Assembly: GCA_002421005.1 (NCBI GenBank)
Contig: DIJC01000010.1
Coordinates: forward strand, 1 to 64,000
Source: Enterobacteriaceae bacterium UBA5654
Lineage (GTDB): Bacteria; Pseudomonadota; Gammaproteobacteria; Enterobacterales; Enterobacteriaceae
Direction: 5' to 3'
Length of the DNA: 64,000 nucleotides
Part shown: piece by piece, positions 36,923 to 46,011 of the stretch
Layout of the letters: every line of letters begins with the position of its first letter
Numbering within the stretch: the first letter of the stretch is position 1
The notes under the pieces: generated by a model
Databases searched by the model: none
Told to the model about the DNA's origin: nothing
Seen by the model: the letters and a program-made list of their open reading frames with translations, nothing else
Program-made: the position numbers and the translations under genes

Positions 36923-38368
36923 ATGAGTCTGAACCTGGTAACTGAACACCTGCTTTCCGCAAACGGCCTGAATCATCAGGATCTGTTTGCCATTCTCGGC
37001 CAGTTGACCGAGCGTCGCCTTGATTATGGCGATGTCTATTTTCAGTCGAGCTACCATGAATCCTGGGTTTTAGAAGACCGCATTATTAAAGATGGCTCGT
37101 ATAACATCGATCAGGGCGTCGGCGTGCGTGCGGTAAGCGGTGAAAAAACCGGTTTTGCCTATGCCGATCAGATCAGCAAGCTGGCGCTGGAGCAGAGCGC
37201 GCAGGCGGCGCGAACCATCGTTAAAGATGCGGGCGACCGCCGGGTACAAACGCTGGGCGCGGTAGAGCATACGGCGTTATACACCAGCATCGACCCGCTC
37301 CAGAGCATGAGCCGCGAAGAAAAGCTGGATATCCTGCGCCGGGTAGACAACGTGGCGCGCGCAGCGGACAAGCGCGTGCAGGAAGTGACTGCCAGCCTGA
37401 CCGGGGTGTACGAACTGATCCTCGTGGCGGCGACGGACGGCACGCTGGCCGCCGACGTGCGTCCGCTGGTGCGTCTGTCAGTCAGCGTCCAGGTTGAAGA
37501 CGACGGCAAACGCGAGCGCGGTGCCAGCGGCGGCGGCGGTCGCTTCGGCTATGACTACTTCCTCGCTGATGAAGACGGCGAGGTTCGGGCCGATGCGTGG
37601 GCGAAAGAAGCGGTGCGCATGGCGCTGGTAAATCTCTCCGCCGTGGCGGCCCCTGCCGGAACATTGCCGGTAGTGCTGGGCGCAGGCTGGCCGGGCGTGC
37701 TGCTGCACGAAGCGGTCGGTCACGGTCTGGAAGGCGACTTCAACCGTCGCGGTACCTCCGTTTTCAGCGGTCAGATGGGCGAACTGGTGGCCTCGGAACT
37801 GTGTACCGTGGTGGATGACGGCACTATTGCTGACCGTCGCGGTTCAGTCTCTATCGATGACGAAGGCGTGCCGGGCCAGTACAACGTGCTGATCGAAAAC
37901 GGCGTGCTGAAAGGGTATATGCAGGACAAACTTAACGCGCGTCTGATGGGCGTTGCGCCAACCGGCAACGGTCGCCGTGAATCCTACGCGCATCTGCCGA
38001 TGCCACGCATGACCAATACCTACATGCTGGCGGGTAAATCCACCCCGCAGGAAATCATCGAATCGGTGGAGTACGGCATCTATGCGCCGAACTTTGGCGG
38101 CGGTCAGGTGGACATCACCTCCGGCAAATTTGTCTTCTCGACCTCTGAAGCGTACCTGATCGAAAACGGCAAAGTGACCAAACCTGTGAAAGGCGCGACG
38201 CTCATCGGCTCAGGCATTGAAGCCATGCAGCAAATCTCAATGGTCGGTAACGATCTGAAGCTGGATAAAGGCGTTGGCGTTTGCGGTAAAGAAGGCCAGA
38301 GCCTGCCGGTTGGCGTCGGCCAGCCTACGCTGAAGGTGGATAACCTGACCGTCGGCGGCACCGCCTGA
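36923..38368 (+). CDS. tldD: Metalloprotease subunit TldD
   Basis: This 481-residue subunit forms, with TldE/PmbA (encoded elsewhere), a protease that matures microcin B17, clears CcdA and cleaves unfolded peptides. The zinc motif HEAVGH is at residues 262-267. The start at 36923 gives the E. coli length; a frame open to 36896 adds nine residues only. It is convergent with aaeR. Confidence 0.97.
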   Translation: MSLNLVTEHLLSANGLNHQDLFAILGQLTERRLDYGDVYFQSSYHESWVLEDRIIKDGSYNIDQGVGVRAVSGEKTGFAYADQISKLALEQSAQAARTIVKDAGDRRVQTLGAVEHTALYTSIDPLQSMSREEKLDILRRVDNVARAADKRVQEVTASLTGVYELILVAATDGTLAADVRPLVRLSVSVQVEDDGKRERGASGGGGRFGYDYFLADEDGEVRADAWAKEAVRMALVNLSAVAAPAGTLPVVLGAGWPGVLLHEAVGHGLEGDFNRRGTSVFSGQMGELVASELCTVVDDGTIADRRGSVSIDDEGVPGQYNVLIENGVLKGYMQDKLNARLMGVAPTGNGRRESYAHLPMPRMTNTYMLAGKSTPQEIIESVEYGIYAPNFGGGQVDITSGKFVFSTSEAYLIENGKVTKPVKGATLIGSGIEAMQQISMVGNDLKLDKGVGVCGKEGQSLPVGVGQPTLKVDNLTVGGTA

Positions 38369-38379
38369 CAGTATGCGAT

Positions 38380-38404
38380 GCGCTGACCGTTGAGCGGTCA
38401 GCGC
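38380..38404. terminator. Bidirectional hairpin between tldD and aaeR
   Basis: A perfect 10-bp stem GCGCTGACCG/CGGTCAGCGC with a TTGAG loop is shared by the convergent genes and overlaps the last 7 bases of aaeR. On the plus strand it is followed by TTCTCTTTC. Confidence 0.75.
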
Positions 38405-39330
38405 TTCTCTTTCCCCCGCTCGCGCATTTCCTGATACACCCTCGCTACCTTAACGAAATAATCCGTCAGCGCATTCAGGCACACCTGCACCTTCAGCGGC
38501 AGCTTATCTTTTTCGGTATACAGTGCGTAAACCGGGCGCGGATCGGACTGATAGCGCGGCAGTAAGATCTCCAGTTCGCCACGGTTGATCTCGTTGATCA
38601 CCCACATCAGCGGAACGTAGGCGATCCCCGCGCCCGCCACCAGCCAGCGGGTGAGGGTCATCGGATCGTTAGTCACAAACCGCCCCTGCGGGATCAGCCG
38701 GGTGGAGATCCCCTCCGGGGCGATCAGTTCAAATTCGTTATCCGGGCGCACGCTGTATTCCAGCCACGAATGACTGGCGAGATCGCCTGGCTTCTCTGGC
38801 GTTCCCGCCTGCTGGAGATAGCTTTTTGCCGCGCAGACCACCATCGGCATCGACCCCAGCCGCCGGGAAAAAAGACTTGAATCCGGCAGGGCGCCGACGC
38901 GGATCACCACGTCCAGCCCGTCGGCGATCAGATCCGGCGCGGGGATCCCCGTTACCAGATTAACCGTCAGGCCCGGGTACTCTTTCAGCATTTCGGCGGT
39001 GAGCGTTGCCAGTACATTTTGTGCCATGGTTGAAGAACAACCAATGCGCAGCGTGCCGATGGGTGTATTGTTGAAGGCATAAAGCTGCTCGTGCACGTCC
39101 TGCACCTCGTGCATCATCCGGCGGCAGCCCTGATAGTAAATTTTCCCGGCCTCGGTCAACGCCAGGCTACGGGTGCTGCGGTTCAGCAGCTTCACCTGGA
39201 GTTCATCCTCCAGTTTGGCTACCGTCTGGCTGAGCGAAGAAACGCTCATCTGGAGCTGTCTCGCCGCAGCGGTAAAAGAACCATGTTCGACAACTTTGGC
39301 AAAAACTGACATGCGTTTCAGACGTTCCAT
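38398..39330 (-). CDS. aaeR: LysR-type activator AaeR
   Basis: This is a 310-residue LysR-family regulator with an N-terminal winged helix-turn-helix (SFTAAARQLQMSVSSLSQTV, shown in part) and a periplasmic-binding-protein-like effector domain. In E. coli it activates aaeXAB in response to aromatic carboxylic acids such as p-hydroxybenzoate. It is divergent from aaeX across 130 bp, the typical LysR arrangement. Confidence 0.95.
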   Translation of the reverse strand: MERLKRMSVFAKVVEHGSFTAAARQLQMSVSSLSQTVAKLEDELQVKLLNRSTRSLALTEAGKIYYQGCRRMMHEVQDVHEQLYAFNNTPIGTLRIGCSSTMAQNVLATLTAEMLKEYPGLTVNLVTGIPAPDLIADGLDVVIRVGALPDSSLFSRRLGSMPMVVCAAKSYLQQAGTPEKPGDLASHSWLEYSVRPDNEFELIAPEGISTRLIPQGRFVTNDPMTLTRWLVAGAGIAYVPLMWVINEINRGELEILLPRYQSDPRPVYALYTEKDKLPLKVQVCLNALTDYFVKVARVYQEMRERGKEKR

Positions 39331-39348
39331 TGTTCACTCTGACTTAAA

Positions 39349-39364
39349 AGTGATTTAGATCACA
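39349..39364. promoter_or_regulatory. Predicted CRP site between aaeR and aaeX
   Basis: AGTGA-N6-TCACA within an AT-rich context (AAAAGTGATTTAGATCACAT) matches the CRP consensus at nine of ten core bases, with TTTAGA as the spacer. A second half-site, ATCAC, lies at 39373-39377. It is 18 bp upstream of the aaeR start and 97 bp upstream of aaeX. Confidence 0.6.
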
Positions 39365-39460
39365 TAATATAGATCACGGCATAACTGTTACGCTAATATA
39401 TTGTTAGCCATATAACTAAATACATCGCACTCGCCTGCATTCTCTCTAATCAAGGTCAAC

Positions 39461-39664
39461 ATGAGTCTGTTTCCCGTCATCGTGATTTTCGGCTTGTCGT
39501 TTCCGCCGATCTTCTTTGAATTGCTGGTGTCGCTGGCCCTCTTCTGGGCGGTGCATCGCGTGCTGGTCCCAACCGGGATCTACGATTTTGTCTGGCATCC
39601 TGCACTCTTTAATACCGCGCTGTATTGCTGTCTGTTTTATTTGATCTCGCGTTTGTTCGCCTGA
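39461..39664 (+). CDS. aaeX: Small membrane protein AaeX
   Basis: This 67-residue protein of the DUF1656 family has two hydrophobic helices (VIVIFGLSFPPIFFELLVSLALFW and ALFNTALYCCLFYLISRLF, shown in part). It is always encoded ahead of AaeA-type efflux adaptors. The sequence is nearly the same as E. coli AaeX. It is the first gene of aaeXAB, 7 bp before aaeA. Its role in the pump is not established. Confidence 0.95.
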   Translation: MSLFPVIVIFGLSFPPIFFELLVSLALFWAVHRVLVPTGIYDFVWHPALFNTALYCCLFYLISRLFA

Positions 39665-39671
39665 GGTAGCT

Positions 39672-40604
39672 GTGAAAACACTAACAAGAAAAATTGCCCG
39701 TACGGCGATCACGCTGATACTGGTATTGCTGGCTTTTGTCGCGATTTTTCGCGCCTGGGTCTATTACACGGAATCGCCGTGGACGCGCGACGCGCGCTTT
39801 AGCGCGGACGTCGTGGCGATTGCCCCGGATGTGTCGGGGCTGATCGAACGGGTTGACGTGCGGGATAATCAGCTGATCAAAAAGGATCAGGTGCTGTTTA
39901 CCATCGATCAGCCTCGCTATCAGAAAGCGGTGGAGGAAGCCGAAGCCGACGTTGCTTACTATAACGCGCTGGCCAGCGAGAAGCGCCGGGAAGCCGGGCG
40001 GCGTAATCAACTGGGCATCCAGGCGATGTCACGCGAAGAGATCGACCAGGCCAATAATGTGCTGCAAACCGTCCTGCATCAACTGGCAAAAGCCGAAGCC
40101 ACGCGCGATCTGGCGAAGCTGGATCTGGAGCGCACGGTGATCCGCGCGCCTGCCGATGGCTGGGTGACTAACCTGAACGTTTACAGCGGTGAATTTATCA
40201 CCCGTGGCTCTACCGCCGTGGCGCTGGTGAAGCAAAACTCTTTTTATATTCAGGCTTATATGGAAGAGACCAAGCTGGAAGGCGTGCGTCCGGGCTACCG
40301 GGCGGAAATCACCCCGCTGGGCAGCAATAAGGTGCTGAAGGGCACCGTTGACAGTATGGCGGCAGGCGTGACCAACGCCAGCAGCAGTAACGATGCCAAT
40401 GGGATGGCAACCGTTGATTCCAATCTCGAATGGGTCCGTCTGGCGCAGCGCGTGCCGGTACGCATTCGGCTGGATCAGCAGCAGGCCAACCTGTGGCCCG
40501 CCGGGACCACGGCGACGGTGGTGATCACCGGCGCGCGTGACCGTGATATCCAGCAGATGACCTTCTTCCAGAAACTGGCGCTGCGCCTGCGCGAGTTTGG
40601 TTAA
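39672..40604 (+). CDS. aaeA: Aromatic carboxylic acid efflux adaptor AaeA
   Basis: This is a 310-residue membrane-fusion protein with an N-terminal anchor (ARTAITLILVLLAFVAIF), a biotinyl/lipoyl-like barrel (SADVVAIAPDVSGLIERVDV), a coiled-coil hairpin (about residues 75-155) and a beta barrel. It starts with GTG, 7 bp after aaeX. With AaeB it exports hydroxybenzoates as a metabolic relief valve. Confidence 0.97.
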   Translation: MKTLTRKIARTAITLILVLLAFVAIFRAWVYYTESPWTRDARFSADVVAIAPDVSGLIERVDVRDNQLIKKDQVLFTIDQPRYQKAVEEAEADVAYYNALASEKRREAGRRNQLGIQAMSREEIDQANNVLQTVLHQLAKAEATRDLAKLDLERTVIRAPADGWVTNLNVYSGEFITRGSTAVALVKQNSFYIQAYMEETKLEGVRPGYRAEITPLGSNKVLKGTVDSMAAGVTNASSSNDANGMATVDSNLEWVRLAQRVPVRIRLDQQQANLWPAGTTATVVITGARDRDIQQMTFFQKLALRLREFG

Positions 40605-40609
40605 GCGCG

Positions 40610-42577
40610 ATGGGCATTTTTACCATAGCCGCTCAGCACCTTCGCTTTGCCATCAAACTGGCCTGCGCCATCGTGCTGGCGCTGTTTGTCGGCTTCCACT
40701 TTCAGCTTGAGACGCCGCGCTGGGCGGTGCTGACGGCGGCGATTGTCGCGGCAGGCCCGGCCTTTGCTGCCGGTGGCGAGCCCTGGTCCGGGGCGATCCG
40801 CTATCGCGGGATGCTGCGCATTATCGGCACGTTTATCGGCTGTATCGCCGCGCTGACCATCATCATCCTGATGATCCGCGCGCCGCTGCTGATGGTGCTG
40901 GTGTGCTGCATCTGGGCCGGTTTTTGTACCTGGGTATCCTCGCTGGTGCGCGTCGAAAACTCCTACGCCTGGGGGCTGGCGGGCTATACGGCGCTGATTA
41001 TCGTCATTACCATTCAGCAGCATCCGCTGCTGACGCCGCAGTTCGCCGTGGAGCGCTGTAGTGAAATCGTTATCGGCATTGTCTGCGCCATCGTTGCAGA
41101 TCTGCTGTTCTCGCCGAAATCCATCAAGCAGGTGATTGATGCCGAGCTGGATAGCCTGCTGGTGGATCAATACCGCCTGATGCAGCTCTGTATTCGCCAT
41201 GGTGCCAGTGAAGAGTTGGACAACGCCTGGGGCGCGCTGGTGCGGCGTACCAAAGCGCTGGAGGGCATGCGCAGTAATTTACTGATGGAGTCATCGCGCT
41301 GGTCACGCGCAGGGCGTCGGCTGAAGGCGTTGAATACGGTCTCGCTGACGCTCATCACCCAGGCGTGCGAAACCTATATTATTCAGAATACGCGCCCGGA
41401 ATTAGTCAACGAGACCTGGCGGGAAATTTTCGCCGCGCCGGTGGAGAACGTGCAGGACGTACATCGCCAGCTCAAACGTATTCGGCGATTGCTGGCGTGG
41501 ACCGGCGAGCGTGATACGCCCGTTACCGTCTATAGCTGGGTCGCAGCCGCCACGCGCTATCTGCTGCTTAAGCGCGGCGTAGCGGGCAATACCAAAATCA
41601 GCGCCGTTGAGGAGAGCATCCTTCAGGATCAAACGGACGTCAGGGCGGATTCCGCCGAGCGTCATCACGCAATGATTAACTTCTGGCGCACCACGCTTTC
41701 CTGCATTCTCGGCACCCTGTTCTGGCTGTGGACCGGCTGGACGTCCGGCAGCGGGGCGATGGTGATGATCGCGGTGGTCACATCGCTGGCAATGCGGCTG
41801 CCCAATCCGCGCATGGTGGCGATCGACTTCCTTTACGGCACGCTGGCCGCCCTGCCGCTGGGCGGGCTGTTCTTCCTGGTGATTATTCCTTCCACCCAGC
41901 AAAGTATGCTGCTGCTGTGTATCAGCCTCGCCGTGCTGGCATTTTTTATCGGCATCGAAGTACAGAAGCGGCGGCTGGGGTCACTGGGGGCGCTGGCGAG
42001 CACCATCAATGTTATCGTGCTCGACAACCCGATGACCTTCCACTTCAGCCAGTTTCTTGATAGCGCGCTGGGGCAACTGGTCGGCTGTTCGCTGGCGCTG
42101 ATGGTGATCATGCTGGTGCGCGACAACTCGCGGGCGCAAACCGGTCGGGTGCTGCTGAATCAGTTTGTTTTCGCGGCGGTTTCGGCGATGACCACCAACA
42201 GTGCGCGGCGCAAAGAAAATCATCTCCCGGCGCTCTATCAGCAACTTTTCCTGCTGCTGAGTAAATTCCCCGGTGACGTGGCGAAATTCCGCCTTGCGCT
42301 GACGCTGATCATCGCGCACCAGCGACTGCGCGATGCGCCGGTGCCGGTCAATGACGATCTCTCCGCGTATCACCGCCAGCTGCGGCGTACCGCTGACCGG
42401 GTGATCTCCGCCAGCAACGACGACAAGCGCCGGGCATGTTTCACCGAGCTGCTGGAGGAGCTGGACGTCTATCAGGAGAAACTGCGGTACTGGCAGGCCT
42501 CGCCGCAGGTCACTGAACCGGTCTTCCGGCTGGTCGGGATGCTGCATAAATATCAGCACGCGTTAACCACCCGTTAA
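40610..42577 (+). CDS. aaeB: Aromatic carboxylic acid efflux pump AaeB
   Basis: This 655-residue inner-membrane transporter of the FUSC/ArAE family has two blocks of about five or six helices (residues 10-160 and 350-500) and cytosolic regions between and after them. It begins 5 bp after aaeA and has the same length as E. coli AaeB. It pumps aromatic carboxylates using AaeA as partner. It ends at a strong terminator. Confidence 0.97.
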   Translation: MGIFTIAAQHLRFAIKLACAIVLALFVGFHFQLETPRWAVLTAAIVAAGPAFAAGGEPWSGAIRYRGMLRIIGTFIGCIAALTIIILMIRAPLLMVLVCCIWAGFCTWVSSLVRVENSYAWGLAGYTALIIVITIQQHPLLTPQFAVERCSEIVIGIVCAIVADLLFSPKSIKQVIDAELDSLLVDQYRLMQLCIRHGASEELDNAWGALVRRTKALEGMRSNLLMESSRWSRAGRRLKALNTVSLTLITQACETYIIQNTRPELVNETWREIFAAPVENVQDVHRQLKRIRRLLAWTGERDTPVTVYSWVAAATRYLLLKRGVAGNTKISAVEESILQDQTDVRADSAERHHAMINFWRTTLSCILGTLFWLWTGWTSGSGAMVMIAVVTSLAMRLPNPRMVAIDFLYGTLAALPLGGLFFLVIIPSTQQSMLLLCISLAVLAFFIGIEVQKRRLGSLGALASTINVIVLDNPMTFHFSQFLDSALGQLVGCSLALMVIMLVRDNSRAQTGRVLLNQFVFAAVSAMTTNSARRKENHLPALYQQLFLLLSKFPGDVAKFRLALTLIIAHQRLRDAPVPVNDDLSAYHRQLRRTADRVISASNDDKRRACFTELLEELDVYQEKLRYWQASPQVTEPVFRLVGMLHKYQHALTTR

Positions 42578-42586
42578 GTGCCAGAG

Positions 42587-42612
42587 CCGACGCCGAAAGC
42601 GTCGGTTTTTTT
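42587..42612 (+). terminator. Terminator of aaeXAB
   Basis: A 7-bp stem CCGACGC/GCGTCGG with loop CGAAA and seven T residues, 10 bp after aaeB. Confidence 0.9.
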
Positions 42613-42656
42613 ATGGCTATACTTAAACGTTATATCCAGGCCAAACGGGAGGGAAC

Positions 42657-44111
42657 ATGTCAGCACAGACACTTCAGGATCATGAACTATTTCAGACGGG
42701 CTATCTGGTTGATGGCGTCTGGAAAACGCTCGACGCTACCTTTGAGGTGGTCAATCCGGCGACGGGGGACGTGATTACCCGCGTGGCGAAAGCCGGTAAA
42801 AAAGAGACCGAAGCGGCCATCGCCGCTGCCAGCAGAGCATTCCCCGGCTGGCGGGCCAAAACCGCTAAAGAGCGCTCGGAAATCCTCTATCGCTGGTATC
42901 AACTGATTATCGAAAATAAGTCCTGGCTTGGACAGCTAATGACGACGGAGCAGGGCAAGCCGCTGAAAGAAGCGGAAGGCGAGGTGGAGTACGCCGCCAG
43001 CTTTATTCAGTGGTTTGCGGAGCAGGCCAAGCGGGCCAATGGGGAAATTATCCCGCCCGCCAAAGCCGGATCGCGCATTCTGGCGACGCGGGAACCGGTC
43101 GGCGTCGTGGCGGCGATCACACCGTGGAATTTCCCGATGGCGATGTTAACCCGCAAACTCGGCCCGGCGCTGGCGGCGGGCTGTACCGGGGTCATTAAGC
43201 CCGCTAACAATACGCCGCTGAGCGCTTTTGCGCTGCTTCAACTGGCGAAAAAAGCGGGCGTGCCCGATGGCGTGCTCAATGCGGTTGCCGGGAACACTGC
43301 TGAAATCAGCGATGCGATTATGGCCAGCCCTGAGGTGCGTAAAATCACCTTTACCGGCTCGACAGCGGTAGGCAAAACGCTGGTGCGTAATTCCGCCGAC
43401 ACCATGAAAAAAATCTCCATGGAACTGGGCGGCAACGCGCCGTATATCGTTTTTGACGATGCGGATATCGACGCCGCCGTGCAGGGCGCGATCGCCAATA
43501 AATTCCGTAACGCCGGGCAGGTTTGCGTCAGCGTTAATCGATTCTACCTGCATGAAAGCATTTATGACCGCTTCGTAAACAAACTCAGCGATGCGGTAAA
43601 TGACCTGAAGGTCGGCAACGGGCTGGAAGAGGGCGTGGTGGTCGGGCCGCTGATCGAGCCTTCCGCCGTAGATAAAGTGCGCGAGCACATCGACGACGCT
43701 GTTACCAAAGGCGCGAAAGTGCTGGCGGGCGGGAAAGCGCACGCGCTGGGCGGTAACTTCTGGCAGCCGACGGTGCTCGGTGACTGTAACGATGGGATGA
43801 AGCTGGCGCAGGAGGAAACCTTCGGCCCGGTGGCGGCCTGTTTCCGTTTCACCAGTGAAGATGAAGTGGTCCAGCGCGCCAACCATACGCCTTTCGGCCT
43901 GGCCGCTTACTTTTATACCCAGAGCCTGCCGCGGGTCTTCCGCGTCTCTCAGGCACTGGAAAGCGGCATGATTGGCATCAATGAATGCGCCGTCTCGACC
44001 GAACTTGCGCCGTTCGGTGGGGTAAAAGAGTCCGGGCTGGGCCGTGAAGGGTCCGTGCTGGGGCTGGAAGAATTTCTGGAAGTGAAAACCCTGCACATCG
44101 GGGGATTATAA
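42657..44111 (+). CDS. NAD(P)-dependent succinate-semialdehyde-type dehydrogenase
   Basis: This is a 484-residue aldehyde dehydrogenase of the GabD class. The general base Glu is at 256 (SMELGGN), the catalytic Cys at 290 (NAGQVCVS) and the nucleotide segment PWNFPMAM at 157-164; the Rossmann loop FTGSTAVGK is intact. It would oxidise succinate semialdehyde or a related aldehyde to the acid. E. coli GabD has a second redox-switch Cys two residues after the catalytic one; here that position is Ser. It stands alone between aaeB and yhcO with its own ribosome site (GGAGGG). It may be a paralogue of gabD, so the substrate is uncertain. Confidence 0.88.
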   Translation: MSAQTLQDHELFQTGYLVDGVWKTLDATFEVVNPATGDVITRVAKAGKKETEAAIAAASRAFPGWRAKTAKERSEILYRWYQLIIENKSWLGQLMTTEQGKPLKEAEGEVEYAASFIQWFAEQAKRANGEIIPPAKAGSRILATREPVGVVAAITPWNFPMAMLTRKLGPALAAGCTGVIKPANNTPLSAFALLQLAKKAGVPDGVLNAVAGNTAEISDAIMASPEVRKITFTGSTAVGKTLVRNSADTMKKISMELGGNAPYIVFDDADIDAAVQGAIANKFRNAGQVCVSVNRFYLHESIYDRFVNKLSDAVNDLKVGNGLEEGVVVGPLIEPSAVDKVREHIDDAVTKGAKVLAGGKAHALGGNFWQPTVLGDCNDGMKLAQEETFGPVAACFRFTSEDEVVQRANHTPFGLAAYFYTQSLPRVFRVSQALESGMIGINECAVSTELAPFGGVKESGLGREGSVLGLEEFLEVKTLHIGGL

Positions 44112-44154
44112 GCAGCCGGGCGGCAAACGCCGCCCGTCAGGTCTGGATCGGGCA

Positions 44155-44427
44155 ATGAAAACCACTACTTTTGACTTTTCGATGATTAAAAACCAACACG
44201 ATTTCTTTCGCGAATTCGCTCGCGCCTTTGATCTGCCGGAACAGCAGGTCAGCGATCTGGATTCGTTATGGGACGTGGTGATGGGCGCGCAGCTACCCCT
44301 GCCGCTGGAGATCGAGTTTGTGCATCTGTCAGAAGCCAGGCGTCGGCGCTTCGGTGCGCTCATCCTGTTATTTGATGAAGCGGAAGAAGAACTGGAAGGG
44401 CAGTTGCGCTTTAACGTGCGGCATTAG
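44155..44427 (+). CDS. yhcO: Barstar-family protein YhcO
   Basis: This 90-residue acidic protein of the barstar (RNase inhibitor) family matches E. coli YhcO in size and place next to yhcN. It keeps the barstar-like pattern of a central LDSLWDVVMG helix followed by LPLEIEFVHL. No barnase-like toxin is encoded nearby. Its target is unknown. It lies 43 bp after the aldehyde dehydrogenase gene and could be cotranscribed with it. Confidence 0.88.
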   Translation: MKTTTFDFSMIKNQHDFFREFARAFDLPEQQVSDLDSLWDVVMGAQLPLPLEIEFVHLSEARRRRFGALILLFDEAEEELEGQLRFNVRH

Positions 44428-44428
44428 A

Positions 44429-44456
44429 CAAAAAAAAGCCCCCGGCGAACGGGGGC
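44429..44456 (-). terminator. Terminator of yhcN
   Basis: A GC stem GCCCCC/GGGGGC (44438-44443 with 44451-44456) and a 7-base loop are followed on the minus strand by a long T run (44429-44437). It also lies right after the yhcO stop, but the T run serves yhcN. Confidence 0.85.
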
Positions 44457-44484
44457 AAGAGTCGTCAGACAAGACGACGAGGGT

Positions 44485-44748
44485 TTACTTGTACAGTTCT
44501 GCGGTTGCGTGCCAGTGGTCGCCGGTACGCGCTTCAATGATACGGTAGGCGGATGCGCCTTTTTCATTCGCTTTTTCGTTCAGCATGGCACGCATATCCA
44601 TTGGTGCGGTGCCAACAGCGCTTACCGAAACGGTGCCCAGCGCTTCGCGATTCAGTGCCTGATCGCTGGAGATAGAATCAGCGGCGAAAGCGCCAAAAGA
44701 AACAGCGGAAAGGAGGCCAAGTGCGGCTACAGTGGTTTTGATTTTCAT
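44485..44748 (-). CDS. yhcN: Periplasmic stress protein YhcN (DUF1471)
   Basis: This 87-residue protein has a signal peptide (MKIKTTVAALGLLSAVSFGAFA) and a small BhsA/McbA-type domain (DUF1471). In E. coli it is induced by cytoplasmic acid and peroxide stress. The start at 44748 is chosen because GAGG lies 8 bases upstream and the length equals E. coli YhcN. A GTG at 44757 would overlap that ribosome site. Confidence 0.93.
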   Translation of the reverse strand: MKIKTTVAALGLLSAVSFGAFAADSISSDQALNREALGTVSVSAVGTAPMDMRAMLNEKANEKGASAYRIIEARTGDHWHATAELYK

Positions 44749-45091
44749 CGTGTTCACCTCATAAGAAATTTTTCATCAGGGTCTTATTTCGTGACCCTCA
44801 TCACAAAATCAAGTATACACTAATCACGCGAATAATTAATAACAGGCTAACTATCACTCGCGTCAATATGTTTTAACGATGTTATTTTATATAGCCATAA
44901 GAAATAAAAAATGAGGTTTTTGTGCGCGCCTTGTCAGGAAAATACAGATAAATCAGACGGATGAATGGATTAAGCTTTTCGTGCTTTTTAGCGTGGAATC
45001 ATTCGTTTTGTGAATGAGATGCAGCGTGATATCGCACTAAGTGTTAAAGAAAAGGCAGGGGATAATCGCGTTAATGCAGTGGGGGAAAGCC
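44749..45091. other. Intergenic region between argR and yhcN
   Basis: About 340 bp, AT-rich between 44800 and 44960, with no gene. It should hold the yhcN promoter. An apparent plus-strand frame from 45010 runs antisense through argR and is not a gene. Confidence 0.5.
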
Positions 45092-45117
45092 GATCCCTTC
45101 AGTTGCCTGAAGGGATC
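45092..45117 (-). terminator. Hairpin after argR
   Basis: A perfect 10-bp stem GATCCCTTCA/TGAAGGGATC with a 6-base loop lies 6 bp beyond argR. The minus-strand tail (GGCTTTCCCCC) is only weakly T-rich. Confidence 0.65.
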
Positions 45118-45123
45118 TTGCGC

Positions 45124-45594
45124 TTAAAGCTCCTGCTCAAAGAGGACGAGGATCGCTTCGTACAGCTCTTTAACCGTAAAATCACGGGCAGGCGTGGTGA
45201 AAATGGTATCGTCACCGGCAATCGTGCCGAGGATGCCTTCCGCTTTACCCAGCGAATCCAGCAGGCGGGCAATCAGCTGCGCGGCACCAGGGCTGGTGTG
45301 GATCACCACCACGGCGTCGTTATAGTCGATGTCCAGCACCAGGTTTTTCAGCGGGCTGGAAGTGGTTGGCACGCCCAGTTCTGCGGGCAGGCAGTAGACC
45401 ATTTCCATTTTGGCGTTGCGGGTACGCACCGCGCCAAACTTGGTCAGCATGCGGGAAACTTTGGACTGGTTGATGTTATCGAAGCCCTCTTCCTGCAACG
45501 CCTGAACGATCTCTCCCTGAGAACTGAATTTTTCTTCTTTTAGCAGCGCTTTAAACGCTTTGACTAATTCTTCTTGTTTAGTCGAGCTTCGCAT
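45124..45594 (-). CDS. argR: Arginine repressor ArgR
   Basis: This is a 156-residue hexameric, arginine-dependent repressor of arginine biosynthesis. The N-terminal winged helix includes NINQSKVSRMLTKFG, and the C-terminal arginine-binding and hexamerisation domain includes HTSPGAAQLIARLLDSL and GTIAGDDTIF. The length equals E. coli ArgR. It is divergent from mdh and probably autoregulated through the ARG boxes just upstream. Confidence 0.98.
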   Translation of the reverse strand: MRSSTKQEELVKAFKALLKEEKFSSQGEIVQALQEEGFDNINQSKVSRMLTKFGAVRTRNAKMEMVYCLPAELGVPTTSSPLKNLVLDIDYNDAVVVIHTSPGAAQLIARLLDSLGKAEGILGTIAGDDTIFTTPARDFTVKELYEAILVLFEQEL

Positions 45595-46011
45595 AAGTCA
45601 CCCATATTATGGCGGTAGAAACAACATTATTATGCATACTGGTGAATTTTTATGCAAACGTTATGCCGTGGTAATGGCGGAAATAATGTTATGAAAGGGC
45701 GTGATTTTATCAAATTTCATTATGAAGAAACATGTTTCTGTCACGGGAAAGGGATCGGCTTAAAAGTAAATTAATTGTTATCAAAATGATGTTGTTTTGA
45801 TTAGCCTCCCCGGTGTAATGTAACCGCGTGTTGATACGTTACCTGAAGTGACACTCTCTCATACGCAATACATATTGTGCTTTTTCCAGTCACAATATTG
45901 CGCGTGATGACGCATTCCAGATGCATGGCATTTGTATTTGCTGGCGTCGTTAACTACTGTCACTGCAACGGATTTACGGTCAATTTAATTAACCATAATA
46001 AGGAGTTTAGG
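45595..46011. promoter_or_regulatory. Divergent argR/mdh control region
   Basis: A 417-bp gap. Near argR it holds the tandem ARG boxes listed separately. Near mdh the ribosome site AAGGAG lies 7 bases before the ATG. The AT-rich middle (45700-45810) is where E. coli mdh receives CRP and ArcA control. I did not place those sites. Confidence 0.6.
45620..45658. promoter_or_regulatory. Tandem ARG boxes of argR
   Basis: Two 18-bp imperfect palindromes separated by 3 bp, 45620-45637 and 45641-45658, resemble the ArgR consensus TGAAT-N4-ATTCA (clearest as GGTGAATTTTTATGCA). Position and sequence closely follow the E. coli argR operator, which supports autorepression. Confidence 0.75.

Noticed and set aside
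43146..44096. Long minus-strand frame (316 residues) across the aldehyde dehydrogenase gene
   Set aside because: Antisense shadow of a protein with intact catalytic residues.
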